Positions 17,619 to 26,727 of a stretch of 64,000 nt of DNA are shown piece by piece. Source of the DNA: Thiocapsa sp. (GTDB lineage: Bacteria; Pseudomonadota; Gammaproteobacteria; Chromatiales; Chromatiaceae); contig NZ_CP073760.1 in the NCBI RefSeq assembly GCF_018399035.1, forward strand, positions 1,798,001-1,862,000, read 5' to 3'. The position numbers were made by a program, and so were the translations under genes. The notes below the pieces were generated by a model. The model was not told the DNA's origin, did not search any database, and saw nothing but the letters and a program-made list of their open reading frames with translations. Every line of letters begins with the position of its first letter. Within the stretch, counting starts at the first letter, position 1.

Positions 17619-17960
17619 ATGACCACGCCCTCGCGTTCATTGCTTGATCTCGCCTTGCCGCCTGCTGCGGCGGAGCTGCTCGCTGCGGCGCCGCGCGTCA
17701 CGGTGGCAGATACCACCGCCGAGCTCATGGCCCTCGCGGTGCGCGATGCGCCCGGTGACGGACGACATGGCCCTGTGCTACCCCTCCATCGAGAAGGAGA
17801 GAGCGCCCATTGGAACGATTCGAGCACCGATTCCACCACCCGCACCAGCGCTCCTTCGACCGGGCGCCGGCGGCCCTGCGCCGCCGCGTGTTCGGGGTCG
17901 ACTATCTCCAGCTGAGGGGCAAGCAGTCCGGCGACCTCTTCGTCACCCGCCACGGTTAGC
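17619..17960 (+). pseudogene. Decayed gene fragment before the OFA carrier
   Basis: An ATG at 17619 opens about 48 protein-like residues (SLLDLALPPAAAELL). The coding feel then moves to another frame (LERFEHRFHHPHQRSF, then VFGVDYLQLRGKQSGDLF, stop at about 17959). These look like two pieces of one gene with internal deletions and shifts. I cannot name the family. The pieces end about 100 bases before the start of the MFS gene. Confidence 0.45.
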
Positions 17961-18057
17961 CGGTGCTCGAATCGATCCTGCCGTCACATTGGTTCGTCGG
18001 CGAGCCGCCGCCCGAAGCGCAGCCCCACCCATCCTCTACAGAGACCCTGTCCGACCC

Positions 18058-19512
18058 ATGAGAGACGCGCGCACATTCAACCGCTGGCTGGTGGTCGCCG
18101 GGGCCCTGATTGTCCAGGTGAGCCTCGGCGCCGTGTACATCTGGAGCGTGTTCCAGACCCCCCTGCTGGGCGTCTTCCCCGGCTGGTCGGAGGCGCAGGT
18201 GACCCTGCCGGCCCAAATCGTCATCGCGACCTTCGCCCTGGCCGTGATCTTCGGCGGCCAGATACAGGACCGGCTCGGCCCGCGGGGCGTCGGTACCATC
18301 GGCGGCGTCGTGTTGGGAACGGGGCTGATCCTCGCGGGGCTGACGGGCAACTTCTCCGAGGAGGAGGCCCTCTTCTGGCTGGTGGGCACCTACGCGGTGC
18401 TCGGCGGCATCGGCATCGGCATGGCCTACGTGTGCCCCATCGCGACCTGCGTGAAGTGGTTCCCGGACCGGCGCGGCCTGATCACCGGCCTGGCGGTGGC
18501 GGGCTTCGGGGCCGGCGCCTTTTTCTTCGCGCCGCTGGCGCGGGCCCTGATCACGGGTGGTTCCTACCAGCTCTTCGGGATCGGACTCTTTCCGCTCCCC
18601 CGGGCCGGGATCTTCGGCACCTTCACCGTCCTCGGTTGCATCTTTCTGGTCACGGTGGTGCTCGGCGCGCAGCTGCTGCGCAACCCGCCGGCCGGATACT
18701 GTCCGCCCGGATGGACGCCCCCGGCGCCCGCAGCGGGCACGGTGCATGCCGAATTCACGCCGCGGCAGATGCTGCGCACCCCGGTGTTCTGGGTCTTGTG
18801 GGTCACCTACCTGGCCGGCAGCACGGCCGGGCTCATGATCATCATGAAGGCCGCACCCATCTGGCAGAGTTTCAGCCTGGCGACGGTGGCCGAGATCCCG
18901 GTGCCCCACGAGCACTTCGTCGCCGTTTCCTCGGCTGCGGCCATGGCGGTAGCGGTGTTGGCCATCTTCAACGCCGGCGGGCGCATCCTCTGGGGACGGG
19001 TGTCCGACACCTTCGGACGAGAGCGCACGCTGATGCTCATGTTCATCCTTTGCGGCCTGCTCCTGCTCGGACTTGACTGGATGCGGGCGTATCCCCTCTA
19101 TCTTCTGGGCGTGTCGCTGATCGCCCTGTGCTTTGGCGGCTATCTCGCCCTCTATCCCGCGGTGGCCGCCGACTACTTCGGAACCCGCAACATCGGCGTC
19201 AATTACGGCCTGTTGTTCACCGCCTACGGCGCCGGCGGCCTGCTCGGACCCCACCTGGCCGCCTCCTTGATGCACGACGCGGGCGGCATCGACTATCAGG
19301 TGCTCGACGCGACCGACGCACTGGCGACCCGGTTGTTCCAGCTCGGCGAGTACCACACGGCCTTTATGGTCGGAGGCGTCATCTGTCTGGCCGCGGCCGC
19401 CCTGATGCTGGCCGTACGGGCGCCCCACGCCCCTCTCACGGATCCGGCGCGTTGCAGCGACATGCGACCGACAGGCATTCAGCCCGTTGGCCAAGGATCA
19501 GAACCTGCATGA
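18058..19512 (+). CDS. OFA-family MFS transporter
   Basis: From the ATG at 18058 (MRDARTFNRWLVVAGALIVQ) the 484-residue protein has about 12 hydrophobic helices. It carries the YIWSVFQTPLL motif after helix 1 and a long extracytoplasmic insert in the middle, typical of the oxalate:formate antiporter (OFA) branch of the major facilitator superfamily. It sits in the inner membrane and likely moves small carboxylates; the substrate is not readable from sequence. The last residues (from about DPARCSDMRP) lie where a group II intron relic begins, so the natural C-terminus may have been altered. Confidence 0.8.
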   Translation: MRDARTFNRWLVVAGALIVQVSLGAVYIWSVFQTPLLGVFPGWSEAQVTLPAQIVIATFALAVIFGGQIQDRLGPRGVGTIGGVVLGTGLILAGLTGNFSEEEALFWLVGTYAVLGGIGIGMAYVCPIATCVKWFPDRRGLITGLAVAGFGAGAFFFAPLARALITGGSYQLFGIGLFPLPRAGIFGTFTVLGCIFLVTVVLGAQLLRNPPAGYCPPGWTPPAPAAGTVHAEFTPRQMLRTPVFWVLWVTYLAGSTAGLMIIMKAAPIWQSFSLATVAEIPVPHEHFVAVSSAAAMAVAVLAIFNAGGRILWGRVSDTFGRERTLMLMFILCGLLLLGLDWMRAYPLYLLGVSLIALCFGGYLALYPAVAADYFGTRNIGVNYGLLFTAYGAGGLLGPHLAASLMHDAGGIDYQVLDATDALATRLFQLGEYHTAFMVGGVICLAAAALMLAVRAPHAPLTDPARCSDMRPTGIQPVGQGSEPA

Positions 19513-19689
19513 TGCACTCGCGGGTGATCATGCCCGGGCAATCGCTGACCACAAGCCCGGTGTCGAGCTTTGCTGGGCATCCGGCAACACTTCCGCGATG
19601 CGCAGGCACGAGGTCAGGCGAGGTGTGAGGGTAACGGTTGGAGCCGGCTTTGAAGGTGTTGAGCCCCGAAAAGTCGCGTACACCGGCCG
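19505..19689 (+). mobile_element. Relic of a second group II intron, 5' part
   Basis: This plus-strand stretch matches the minus-strand 5' region of the intron at 14.2-16.4 kb. Shared blocks include AGGCACGA, CAGGCGAGGTG, GGTAACGG, TGGAGCC and TTGAAGGTGTTGAGCCCCG in the same order, with many differences between them, so it comes from a related but different intron. It lacks the reverse transcriptase and domain V. It occupies the gap between the convergent OFA and SulP genes, a location typical of insertion behind a terminator. Confidence 0.75.
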
Positions 19690-21792
19690 TCACTTGCTTT
19701 GCGGTTCGGAGGCGTCCTCATAGCGCTCGAGCAAGACCTTCAGCGCATGCTCCTTGTTCGGGAAGAAGTGATCGCGTCCGAGCTCCTCGACGATTCCGGT
19801 TTTCTCGAGGACGGACATCACCTGATGCTTCAACCCGCTGAAATAGAGCCCGATGCCGGCGTCCCGCAGCTGTTTCGCAACTTCGTTGACCTTTTCCTCG
19901 CCTGATGCGTCGATCTCGTTGATTCCGCTACCGATGATCAGAATCACCCTGGTCTTCGGGAAATCGGCGATGGCCTCCAGCACGATGTCCTCGAAATACG
20001 CGACGGTCGAGAAGGTCAGCGAGCCGTCGAAGCGGACCGGCACGACCGTCTCGCTGACCGGCGCGAGATTGTGCGCCTTGATGCCGCCAAGCGTTCCGTC
20101 GGGTTTGCGCGCGACGATCTCGGCGCGCGGACGCATGCTCTTGATCAGATAGAGCAGCACCGTCAGGACGATGCCGAGGAGGATGCCGTTGGCGATTGCC
20201 GGGGCCATCGCGAGGGTCGCCAGGAAGGTCACGATGCCGACGATCGCGCCGCCGCGATCGACCTTCCAGGCGTGAACCAGCGGCGCGACCCGGATCAGCC
20301 CGAAGACGGCCATCATCACGATGACCGCCAGCACCGACTGCGGAAGACTGTAGAGGTAGGACGTAAAGAAGAGCAGGACGACCATCACCGCCAGCGCGCT
20401 GATGACGGCGAAGAGGCCGGTCTTGGCGCCCGTCTTGGCCGCAACGGCGGACCGCGAGAAGGATCCGCTCACCGTGTAGGAGCCGAAGAAGCTACCGACG
20501 ATGTTCGCCAGACCTTGCCCGACGAGCTCTTTGCCGGCGTTGATCCGCTCGCCTGTCGTGGTGGCGATGGCCTTGGAGATCGAGGTCGCCTCCATGAAGC
20601 CGATCAGGGCCATCACGATCGCCGCCGGAAGCAGCGCCAGGATTAGATCCCAGTGCACCTCGGGCACGGCAAACTGCGGCAGCCCCGCGGGAATGTCCCC
20701 GACCACGGCCCCGCCCGAGGAGAGCGTCACCTTACCGTCGCGGGTCTCCACGAAATGCCAGATCCGACCGTCATGCGCCAGTCCCTCGGGGACTTGGTCT
20801 TTGGCGAAGAGGAGCATCGGCCCGTCCGGGATCGGCGAGCCTTCCAAGCGGATCGCGTGCAGGTCGATACGGCGCGCGTTGTTCTGCGAGCGCGACTGAT
20901 CCAGCTCGTACTGGAAGAGACGGACCGACGCCGACAACTCCGCGGCGCGCTTGATGGCCTCCATCCCGCCGACTTGCTCGAGTCGGGCGACCTCGCGGCT
21001 GCGCTCCGCGATCAACGCGGTGAGGGCTTTAATGCGCATCTCGGTCTGGCTGTAAGCCTCGATGGTCTCCGCCGTCGGCACGTCCTGGATCTGCTCGACC
21101 CCGACGGTCGACTTGTGCTCGAAGCCGATCAGTGCCGACCAGACGGTCGTTGCGAGCACGGCGATCAAGACGCCGGGGAGGCGGGGAGAGACCCGTTTGA
21201 GCGCATCCATCAGCAGATAAGCTGCAAGCGCGAACACCAGCGTCGGCCAGTGCGTCTCGCCGATCTGCTGTACGACGCGCCAAAGATCCGCGAGATAAAA
21301 GTCCGAGCGCGGAAAAGGCACGCCGATGATCTTGCTGAGCTGCGACAGTCCGATGATCAGCGCCGCAGCATTGGTGAAGCCCACGACCACGGGGCTCGAC
21401 AGCAGGTTGACGATGGCCCCGAGCTTGAACAGACCGAGTGCGAGACGCAGCACTCCGACCATCAAGGCCAGCATGATCGAGAGCTCGATGAAGCTCGCGC
21501 TTCCCGGCGACGCGAAGGGAATGATCGCCGCCGCGGACATTAGCGAGAGCATGGCTACCGGGCCGGTGTGCAGTTGGCTCGACGAGCCCCACATCGAGGC
21601 GATGATGACAGGGATAAAGGAGGCGTAAAGCCCGTACACGACAGGCAAGCCCGCCAACTGGGCGTAGGCCATGCCCTGCGGCAGCAACACCAACGCGACC
21701 GTGATTCCGGCAATGATGTCGTGGCGCAGGCCCTCCCGAGTCATGGGGAACCAGCGCAGGAAGGGCAAAACAGGATGCAGGCGTTCCATCAT
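19690..21792 (-). CDS. SulP-family anion permease with STAS domain
   Basis: About 700 residues from the ATG at 21792 (MMERLHPVLPFLRWF; a GTG 11 codons earlier is possible). The N-terminal part shows the SulP signature (LPQGMAYAQLAGLPVVYGLYASF) and 10-14 membrane helices. The C-terminus is a cytoplasmic STAS domain (VILIIGSGINEIDASGEEKV). Unusually, about 140 residues, partly coiled-coil-like (ALIAERSREVARLEQVGG), are inserted in the membrane part before VVGDIPAGLP. The family carries sulfate, bicarbonate or other anions; the substrate here is open. It is a single gene convergent with the OFA carrier. Confidence 0.85.
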   Translation of the reverse strand: MMERLHPVLPFLRWFPMTREGLRHDIIAGITVALVLLPQGMAYAQLAGLPVVYGLYASFIPVIIASMWGSSSQLHTGPVAMLSLMSAAAIIPFASPGSASFIELSIMLALMVGVLRLALGLFKLGAIVNLLSSPVVVGFTNAAALIIGLSQLSKIIGVPFPRSDFYLADLWRVVQQIGETHWPTLVFALAAYLLMDALKRVSPRLPGVLIAVLATTVWSALIGFEHKSTVGVEQIQDVPTAETIEAYSQTEMRIKALTALIAERSREVARLEQVGGMEAIKRAAELSASVRLFQYELDQSRSQNNARRIDLHAIRLEGSPIPDGPMLLFAKDQVPEGLAHDGRIWHFVETRDGKVTLSSGGAVVGDIPAGLPQFAVPEVHWDLILALLPAAIVMALIGFMEATSISKAIATTTGERINAGKELVGQGLANIVGSFFGSYTVSGSFSRSAVAAKTGAKTGLFAVISALAVMVVLLFFTSYLYSLPQSVLAVIVMMAVFGLIRVAPLVHAWKVDRGGAIVGIVTFLATLAMAPAIANGILLGIVLTVLLYLIKSMRPRAEIVARKPDGTLGGIKAHNLAPVSETVVPVRFDGSLTFSTVAYFEDIVLEAIADFPKTRVILIIGSGINEIDASGEEKVNEVAKQLRDAGIGLYFSGLKHQVMSVLEKTGIVEELGRDHFFPNKEHALKVLLERYEDASEPQSK

Positions 21793-22100
21793 GACGGCGC
21801 GTCCGGCTGATAGACGACCGAGCACACTTACGATCGGTGTGCTCGCATGGTCAGCGATACATTAGGTTAACGCCGTGTTGGCGGTCGGGCAAATCAATGA
21901 TAGGCGTCCTTAGCATCGCTGTTTGTCGATGGGTACCTCGGGGACAGGCCGGGGCGCCTCCTCTCCTCGGTCCTTTCGTTCCCGCGAGACAACGACAGAT
22001 CGGTATGACGCCGCGCCGTGGACCAGGAGGACGTCAGGTCTGAGATTCGGGCAATCGGAGAGACCCCGCTCGGGATATCTCGGCACCTCGGGGAGTCTTG

Positions 22101-24899
22101 TCACGACGCGGGAAAGACCCGATTGCGCCCGGCGCCCTTGGCGTCGTATAGCGCCTGATCGGCGCGGTCCAGCCAAGCATCCGCGGTCTCGGGCGGGCGA
22201 TAGTCCGCCACGCCGAAGCTCGAGGTGATGCACCCGACCCCGGAAAAGGTCTCGCCGGCGATCAGCAGGCGCAGCTTTTCAGCCAGTTGCCGCGCCTCGT
22301 TCAGCCCGCATTGAGGGATGAGGATGACGAATTCCTCCCCGCCCCAGCGGGCCAGCAGGTCGGACGCGCGCAGATGGTCGCCAACCAGGCGCGTCAGCTC
22401 GACCAAGACCTGGTCGCCGACCAGGTGACCATGGGTATCGTTGATCCTCTTGAAGTGATCGATGTCGAAGATCAACAGACTGACGGGTTCGTCGTAACGG
22501 GCGGCCCGGGCGATCTCGTTGGCGACGGTCTGCTCGAAGTAGCGACGATTCCGGATGCCGGTCAGCATATCCGTGGTGGCGAGCCGGTTCAGCTCCTTAT
22601 TGGCTGTCTCTAAGTCCGCCATCGACTGCGCCAGTGCCGCCTCGGCTTGTCTGCGTTGGGTGATGTCCTGCACCTGCGAAATGAAATAGCGCGGCTGGCC
22701 CCGGGCATCCCGGACCAGCGACGAGGCCACTTGGCCGTAGATGACATGGCCTTGACGATGGCGGTAGCGTTTTTCGAAGGTGGCGCTGTCGCCGACGCCA
22801 TGGACGGCCTGGTCCATGAACCTCGGGCTCGCCGTCCGGTCTTCCGGTAGTGTCAGATCGTTGACGCTCATGCCCTCCAGCTCCTCGCGACGATAGCCGA
22901 AGATGGCGCTCATCTTGGCGTTGGCCTGCAGCAGCCGGCCCTGGAGGTCGACCAGGCACATGCCGGTGTTGGCATTGTCGAAGGCCAGGCGGAAGCGTGC
23001 CTCGCTCTCGGCCAAACGGGCCTCGGCCTGCTTGCGCGTGGAGATATCAACGAAGGAGACCAACAAGAGATCATCGAGGACGGTGGCGCTGATGATCACG
23101 TCTCGGCGGGTGCCGTCCTTGTGTGCGATCCGGAACTCTCCGGACTCGACCTGCCCCCTGCCGGCAACCGCCGTCTCCACCGCAGCGTACCACCAGTCCA
23201 GCGAGGTTTGGCGATAGGCGGCATCGGGATAGGCACGCCGTGCCCAATCTTCGACGGTGGGAATCTCCTCCGAGGTATAACCGCAGGTGAGCACAAATTG
23301 AACATTGTTGTAGGTGATCCGGGCCGGGCGGCCCAGGGTGCTGACGGCGATGGCGATGGGCATGTTGTCGAGGATGCGGCGGAGCTGGCGTTCGCTCGCC
23401 AGCACCCGGGCCTCGGCGGCCTTGCGGGCGCTGATGTCCTCGACCAGGCAGAGATGAAGCGAGTGCTCATTGCCGACCACGGCCACCGACCCCACCGTCA
23501 GTTTGGCCGACAGCGGAGTGCCGTCCGGCCGCAGATAACGCTTCTCCAGCTCGAAGCCATCAATCTCGCCCGCATACAGCCGGGTGACGCATTCTTGTTC
23601 CCGCGGCAGATCGTCGGGATGGGTGATACCGGTCCATCCGATGCCGAGCAGCTCTTCGCGAGTGCGGCCGATGAGCTCGAGCAGACGGTCATTCACCTCC
23701 AGCATCCGGCCGACGGCCGGGTCGAACAGGGCGACGCCCAGTGGGGATTGCTCGAACATGCCACGGAATTTCGCCTCGGACTCGGTCCGCTGAGCCAATG
23801 CCTCCTCGAGCCGGGTCCGAGCCGCTTCCAACTCGGCGGTGCCGGCGGCGACCCGCTCCTCCAAGCGACGATTTTCCCCGGCCAGAGCCTGCTCGGCCGC
23901 GCGCAGGCTCTGGTTGCTGGCCTGCAAATTGGTGAAGGTGTCGCGCAGGCACAGGCTCGTGGCATTGAAGGTCTCGCCCAGCTCGCGCAACTCCCGGATG
24001 GGCGCGGCAGGCAGCGGCTGGCTGAAGTCGCCTTCGGCCAGCCGCAGGGTCGCCGCGTTCAATTCCCGGAGGGGCCGGCTGATCCATTCCGCCGCGACCA
24101 AGCCCAGCAGGATGGCGATCCCCAAGGTCAACAGCGTCAGCAAGAGTGGCTCGTGGACATGCGCCCCGATCAGGGCGGTCGAGTCCTGCAGCGGCGCCAC
24201 GACCAGGATGAGCCAGTCCGGATGGGGCCATTCCGCGAACAGGGGGGCGACGTTGACCAGATAGCGCTGACCCTGGAAGGTCAAGGCAAAGCCCCGGGAC
24301 TCATCCAAGCGGGCCAAGCCCGGCACCTCGACAAACAGCCGTCGGGCGGTCTCGGCGGTAACCGGATCGGCGCTGTCGATGGCCGCTAGACGGCGGTCCC
24401 CGACGGCGACGTTCAGGGCATGGTCGGGCAGGGGGCGTCCGTCGAAGGGGGTCTCGCCGCTGGAGGTGGCGATCAGCAACCCCTCGCGGTCGATGAGGAA
24501 GGCCTGACCCTTGGCGCTGATCTCGAGACCCCGCAGGAAGTCGCCGATCTCGCTCAGGGTCATGCCGGCGGTCAGCACACCCTGCAGGACCCCCGAATCG
24601 TCGTGGAATGGCAGTGAAAAATGGCTGACCAGCTCGGGCTGAGTCTGTCCCTTCCCCAGACTGACCGTCATGCCCCATCGACCCTGCACGCTGTCCCTGA
24701 CCGCGGGGTACCAGGGATTATCCGGTGGATCGTCATGCGGATCGAAATTGTCGCGCGACTCGAGCAGCTCGCCGGCTTGGCCCTCCCGGTCGGCCCGGTA
24801 ACGGTTGAGACGATCAGCGGTTGAATGGTCGTAACGGCGCAGAATCAGCGCCTCTGGTCCATGCCGCACCAGCATCCTGAATTCACGCTGCTCGGTCAC
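22101..24899 (-). CDS. PAS-PAS-PAS-GGDEF diguanylate cyclase, N-terminally truncated
   Basis: 932 residues from a GTG at 24899. Order: partial dCache sensor (1 to about 250), one membrane helix (about 262-285), HAMP (about 285-340), coiled coil (to about 400), three PAS domains (about 400-770) and GGDEF (about 780-930). The active site reads RWGGEEF and an inhibitory RxxD (RASD) lies five residues before it, so c-di-GMP synthesis with product feedback is expected. The first membrane helix and start of the cache domain are missing. In frame, a TAA lies 11 codons upstream inside GGTAAACTGTCC, next to the palindromic element. The gene has probably lost its 5' end to an insertion. Confidence 0.85.
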   Translation of the reverse strand: MTEQREFRMLVRHGPEALILRRYDHSTADRLNRYRADREGQAGELLESRDNFDPHDDPPDNPWYPAVRDSVQGRWGMTVSLGKGQTQPELVSHFSLPFHDDSGVLQGVLTAGMTLSEIGDFLRGLEISAKGQAFLIDREGLLIATSSGETPFDGRPLPDHALNVAVGDRRLAAIDSADPVTAETARRLFVEVPGLARLDESRGFALTFQGQRYLVNVAPLFAEWPHPDWLILVVAPLQDSTALIGAHVHEPLLLTLLTLGIAILLGLVAAEWISRPLRELNAATLRLAEGDFSQPLPAAPIRELRELGETFNATSLCLRDTFTNLQASNQSLRAAEQALAGENRRLEERVAAGTAELEAARTRLEEALAQRTESEAKFRGMFEQSPLGVALFDPAVGRMLEVNDRLLELIGRTREELLGIGWTGITHPDDLPREQECVTRLYAGEIDGFELEKRYLRPDGTPLSAKLTVGSVAVVGNEHSLHLCLVEDISARKAAEARVLASERQLRRILDNMPIAIAVSTLGRPARITYNNVQFVLTCGYTSEEIPTVEDWARRAYPDAAYRQTSLDWWYAAVETAVAGRGQVESGEFRIAHKDGTRRDVIISATVLDDLLLVSFVDISTRKQAEARLAESEARFRLAFDNANTGMCLVDLQGRLLQANAKMSAIFGYRREELEGMSVNDLTLPEDRTASPRFMDQAVHGVGDSATFEKRYRHRQGHVIYGQVASSLVRDARGQPRYFISQVQDITQRRQAEAALAQSMADLETANKELNRLATTDMLTGIRNRRYFEQTVANEIARAARYDEPVSLLIFDIDHFKRINDTHGHLVGDQVLVELTRLVGDHLRASDLLARWGGEEFVILIPQCGLNEARQLAEKLRLLIAGETFSGVGCITSSFGVADYRPPETADAWLDRADQALYDAKGAGRNRVFPAS

Positions 24900-24922
24900 C
24901 AGACCGAGATGACTAATTCCAA

Positions 24923-24937
24923 GGACAGTTTACCTAA
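24923..24937 (+). repeat. GGACAGTTTACCTAA motif, copy 2
   Basis: Identical to 13918-13932. Its last three bases form the left edge (TA plus A) of palindromic element copy 3. In the other strand it reads GGTAAACTGTCC and lies just beyond the end of the decayed tyrosine transposase, so it may be the original 3' end of that transposon. Confidence 0.6.
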
Positions 24938-25126
24938 ACCGCGCCCAGTGCGGTATGCGATGTTTTTGGATGGGATCGGCCCCGGCGGATTTCAGAACCG
25001 CTGGAGCCGGCGCGGTTTAAAGTATTAAAAAATATCAAATTTTAAACCGCGTCTCACCGAGATCGAGGACATCTCCGAAGCTAAACGCAAAATGAAAATG
25101 ACGCATGTCGCTCTGGACGCGGTTTA
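24935..25126. mobile_element. TA-flanked composite palindromic element, copy 3 (inverted)
   Basis: Unit B comes first, inverted (24935-25019, 85 bp), then the 23-bp AT linker (25020-25042), then unit A inverted (25043-25126, 84 bp). Unit B differs from copy 1 by about two bases. The inner part of unit A is largely different from copies 1 and 4, although both its ends are conserved. The right edge gives the TAA stop of the transposase remnant. The element proper is 24937-25124. Confidence 0.85.
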
Positions 25127-25500
25127 ATCCCGTTCCAGCAGCTCCAAGAGGTCCCGGGTATGAGACTCCCGTCGCGCTGCCTTCGGCCCGGGCTTTTTCG
25201 CTTGAGCGGACGCCGGAGGCGTTGCTCCGGATCTTCGACAAAGGAATCCGGACCGAGCGGGCGGCCGGTGCCGGCATGCGCGTTTAGTACGTCGGCGATG
25301 TCCGGGGCGTCAGGCTCGCCGATGAAGCGATCCCAGTCTGAGATCAGCTCCAACAGCGGACGCACGCTGACGAGCTCATCGTCCGCTCCACCCTGATGGG
25401 CCCGGGCGCTCGACCACGGCCAGTCCTCCGGCCCTGCACAGAGCCGCGCACGGACGGGATTGCGCTCCACAGACCTGGCAGCGGCGATGAGGTGCCGCTC
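25124..25500 (-). pseudogene. REP-associated tyrosine transposase (Y1_Tnp) remnant
   Basis: Only the C-terminal part is left: VERNPVRARLCAGPEDWPWSS, the hallmark of IS200-like RAYT transposases, then LVSVRPLLELISDW and TGRPLGPDSFV. A run of five A (25194-25198 on the complement) is one short; with six A the frame would continue KKPGPKAARRESHTRDLLELLERD and end at the TAA formed by the palindromic element. The catalytic N-terminal half with the HUH and Tyr residues is absent. Not functional. Confidence 0.8.
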
Positions 25501-25640
25501 GCGGGGATTACCCGATCTACATCATTCACGTCCGCACCCTCCACGCAACCCCCCACCGACCTAAAGACCACACCGACCGGCACAGCACCCGCAACGGCTC
25601 AGCTCAAGTCACCCGACACACTTTGTCGCATCGTCTCAGC

Positions 25641-25713
25641 CTATCGGGCATACCTTAAGCGAGAACTGTGTAACCTACTGAAAAAATTTAGTAGCAGAGT
25701 CCGCGCCCGATAG
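25641..25713. repeat. Inverted repeat with inner palindrome
   Basis: CTATCGGGC (25641-25649) pairs with GCCCGATAG (25705-25713). Between them CTACTGAAAAAATTTAGTAG forms a second, inner stem with an AT-rich loop. No T run follows. It may be a decayed insertion end or a structured RNA leader; nothing decides. Confidence 0.5.
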
Positions 25714-26727
25714 CTAACGCCGATGAATTGACCGAGCCTAGGGAGCGTGTACAGCGGGCGGGTGCCTGCTGCGCCCAATCGGCGGCCGAGGGTCACTACC
25801 GGGTTCGGGATGACTCCTGATCGCCTCGCACATGAGGGGATCGTCGGCATCAAAGCCGCGCTGCTGCATCTGGGCCGTGGCCGATGCGGGCAACCGGGTC
25901 GAGAATCGCTGCCGGAGCGCCCAGCAGCCCTATAGCGCCGTCCGCGCGGTTCGGTCCTGCGACCTTACGGCCCAGAGCCCGAGCAACCGGCCGAGGATGC
26001 CTCTGCGAAAGCCGTGTGCGCCTTCTGCGGGCACTGGACTCCGAACCGGATCAATCAACGGGCGGGCTCGGGAGATGCCTTGCAGACGCGCCTCCAAGCC
26101 GCACGGCCGGGAGCCTCTGGCCTTCGCCGGATGCCGTAGGCGTCTGTGGTACGTTTCGGGAGGTGATCGGTGGCACAATGCACGTTTTCTGCGCTCTACG
26201 CAGGAGAACGGAATCGCCCATTCGGTGATGCAGTCATCAACGACGCATCCGGTGCTCACAACTGCTTTAAGTTTGCAACCAGGGCTGCAGGCTTATTCCG
26301 AAACGGTGTTCGGATGCTCTATGATCCGGAGCAGCTCGTTACTGCAGCCACGTTGGATGGTGTCGTCGAGGGCCTCTTGTTGTCGGCGGCAACGGGCCAT
26401 GCGGGATGACTTACTTCGACCGACCGGGTCTATCTGGACTTTTCAGGGGGCTTAACAGAGTCGCGAGGTTCCGTCCGGCGACCGACGGAATCAGAAACCC
26501 GAGAAGTCCTGGTCAAGCACAATCAAGCCCAAATCGACAAGGTCTATGATCAGATCCGATGACGGAAAACCGCGTGGACCACACGACTCGCTAGATCGTT
26601 TCGGGTGCATCCACGCGACAGTCAGTAGGGTCGTCGAGATCTTTGGAGGCGGCCTACCTCAGCTTTATCGGTAGGTCAGTAGCGGGCCAGGGTCGGCTGC
26701 TGAGGAATGAATCCGTGGGGGTAAAGG
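25714..26727. other. About 1 kb without recognisable genes
   Basis: Several frames are open but translate into Arg/Pro/Ser-rich, non-protein-like sequence. A short stretch before 26562 (REVLVKHNQAQIDKVYDQIR, then stop) could be the C-terminal end of a lost small protein. No tRNA, terminator or promoter is evident before hsdR. Confidence 0.5.
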
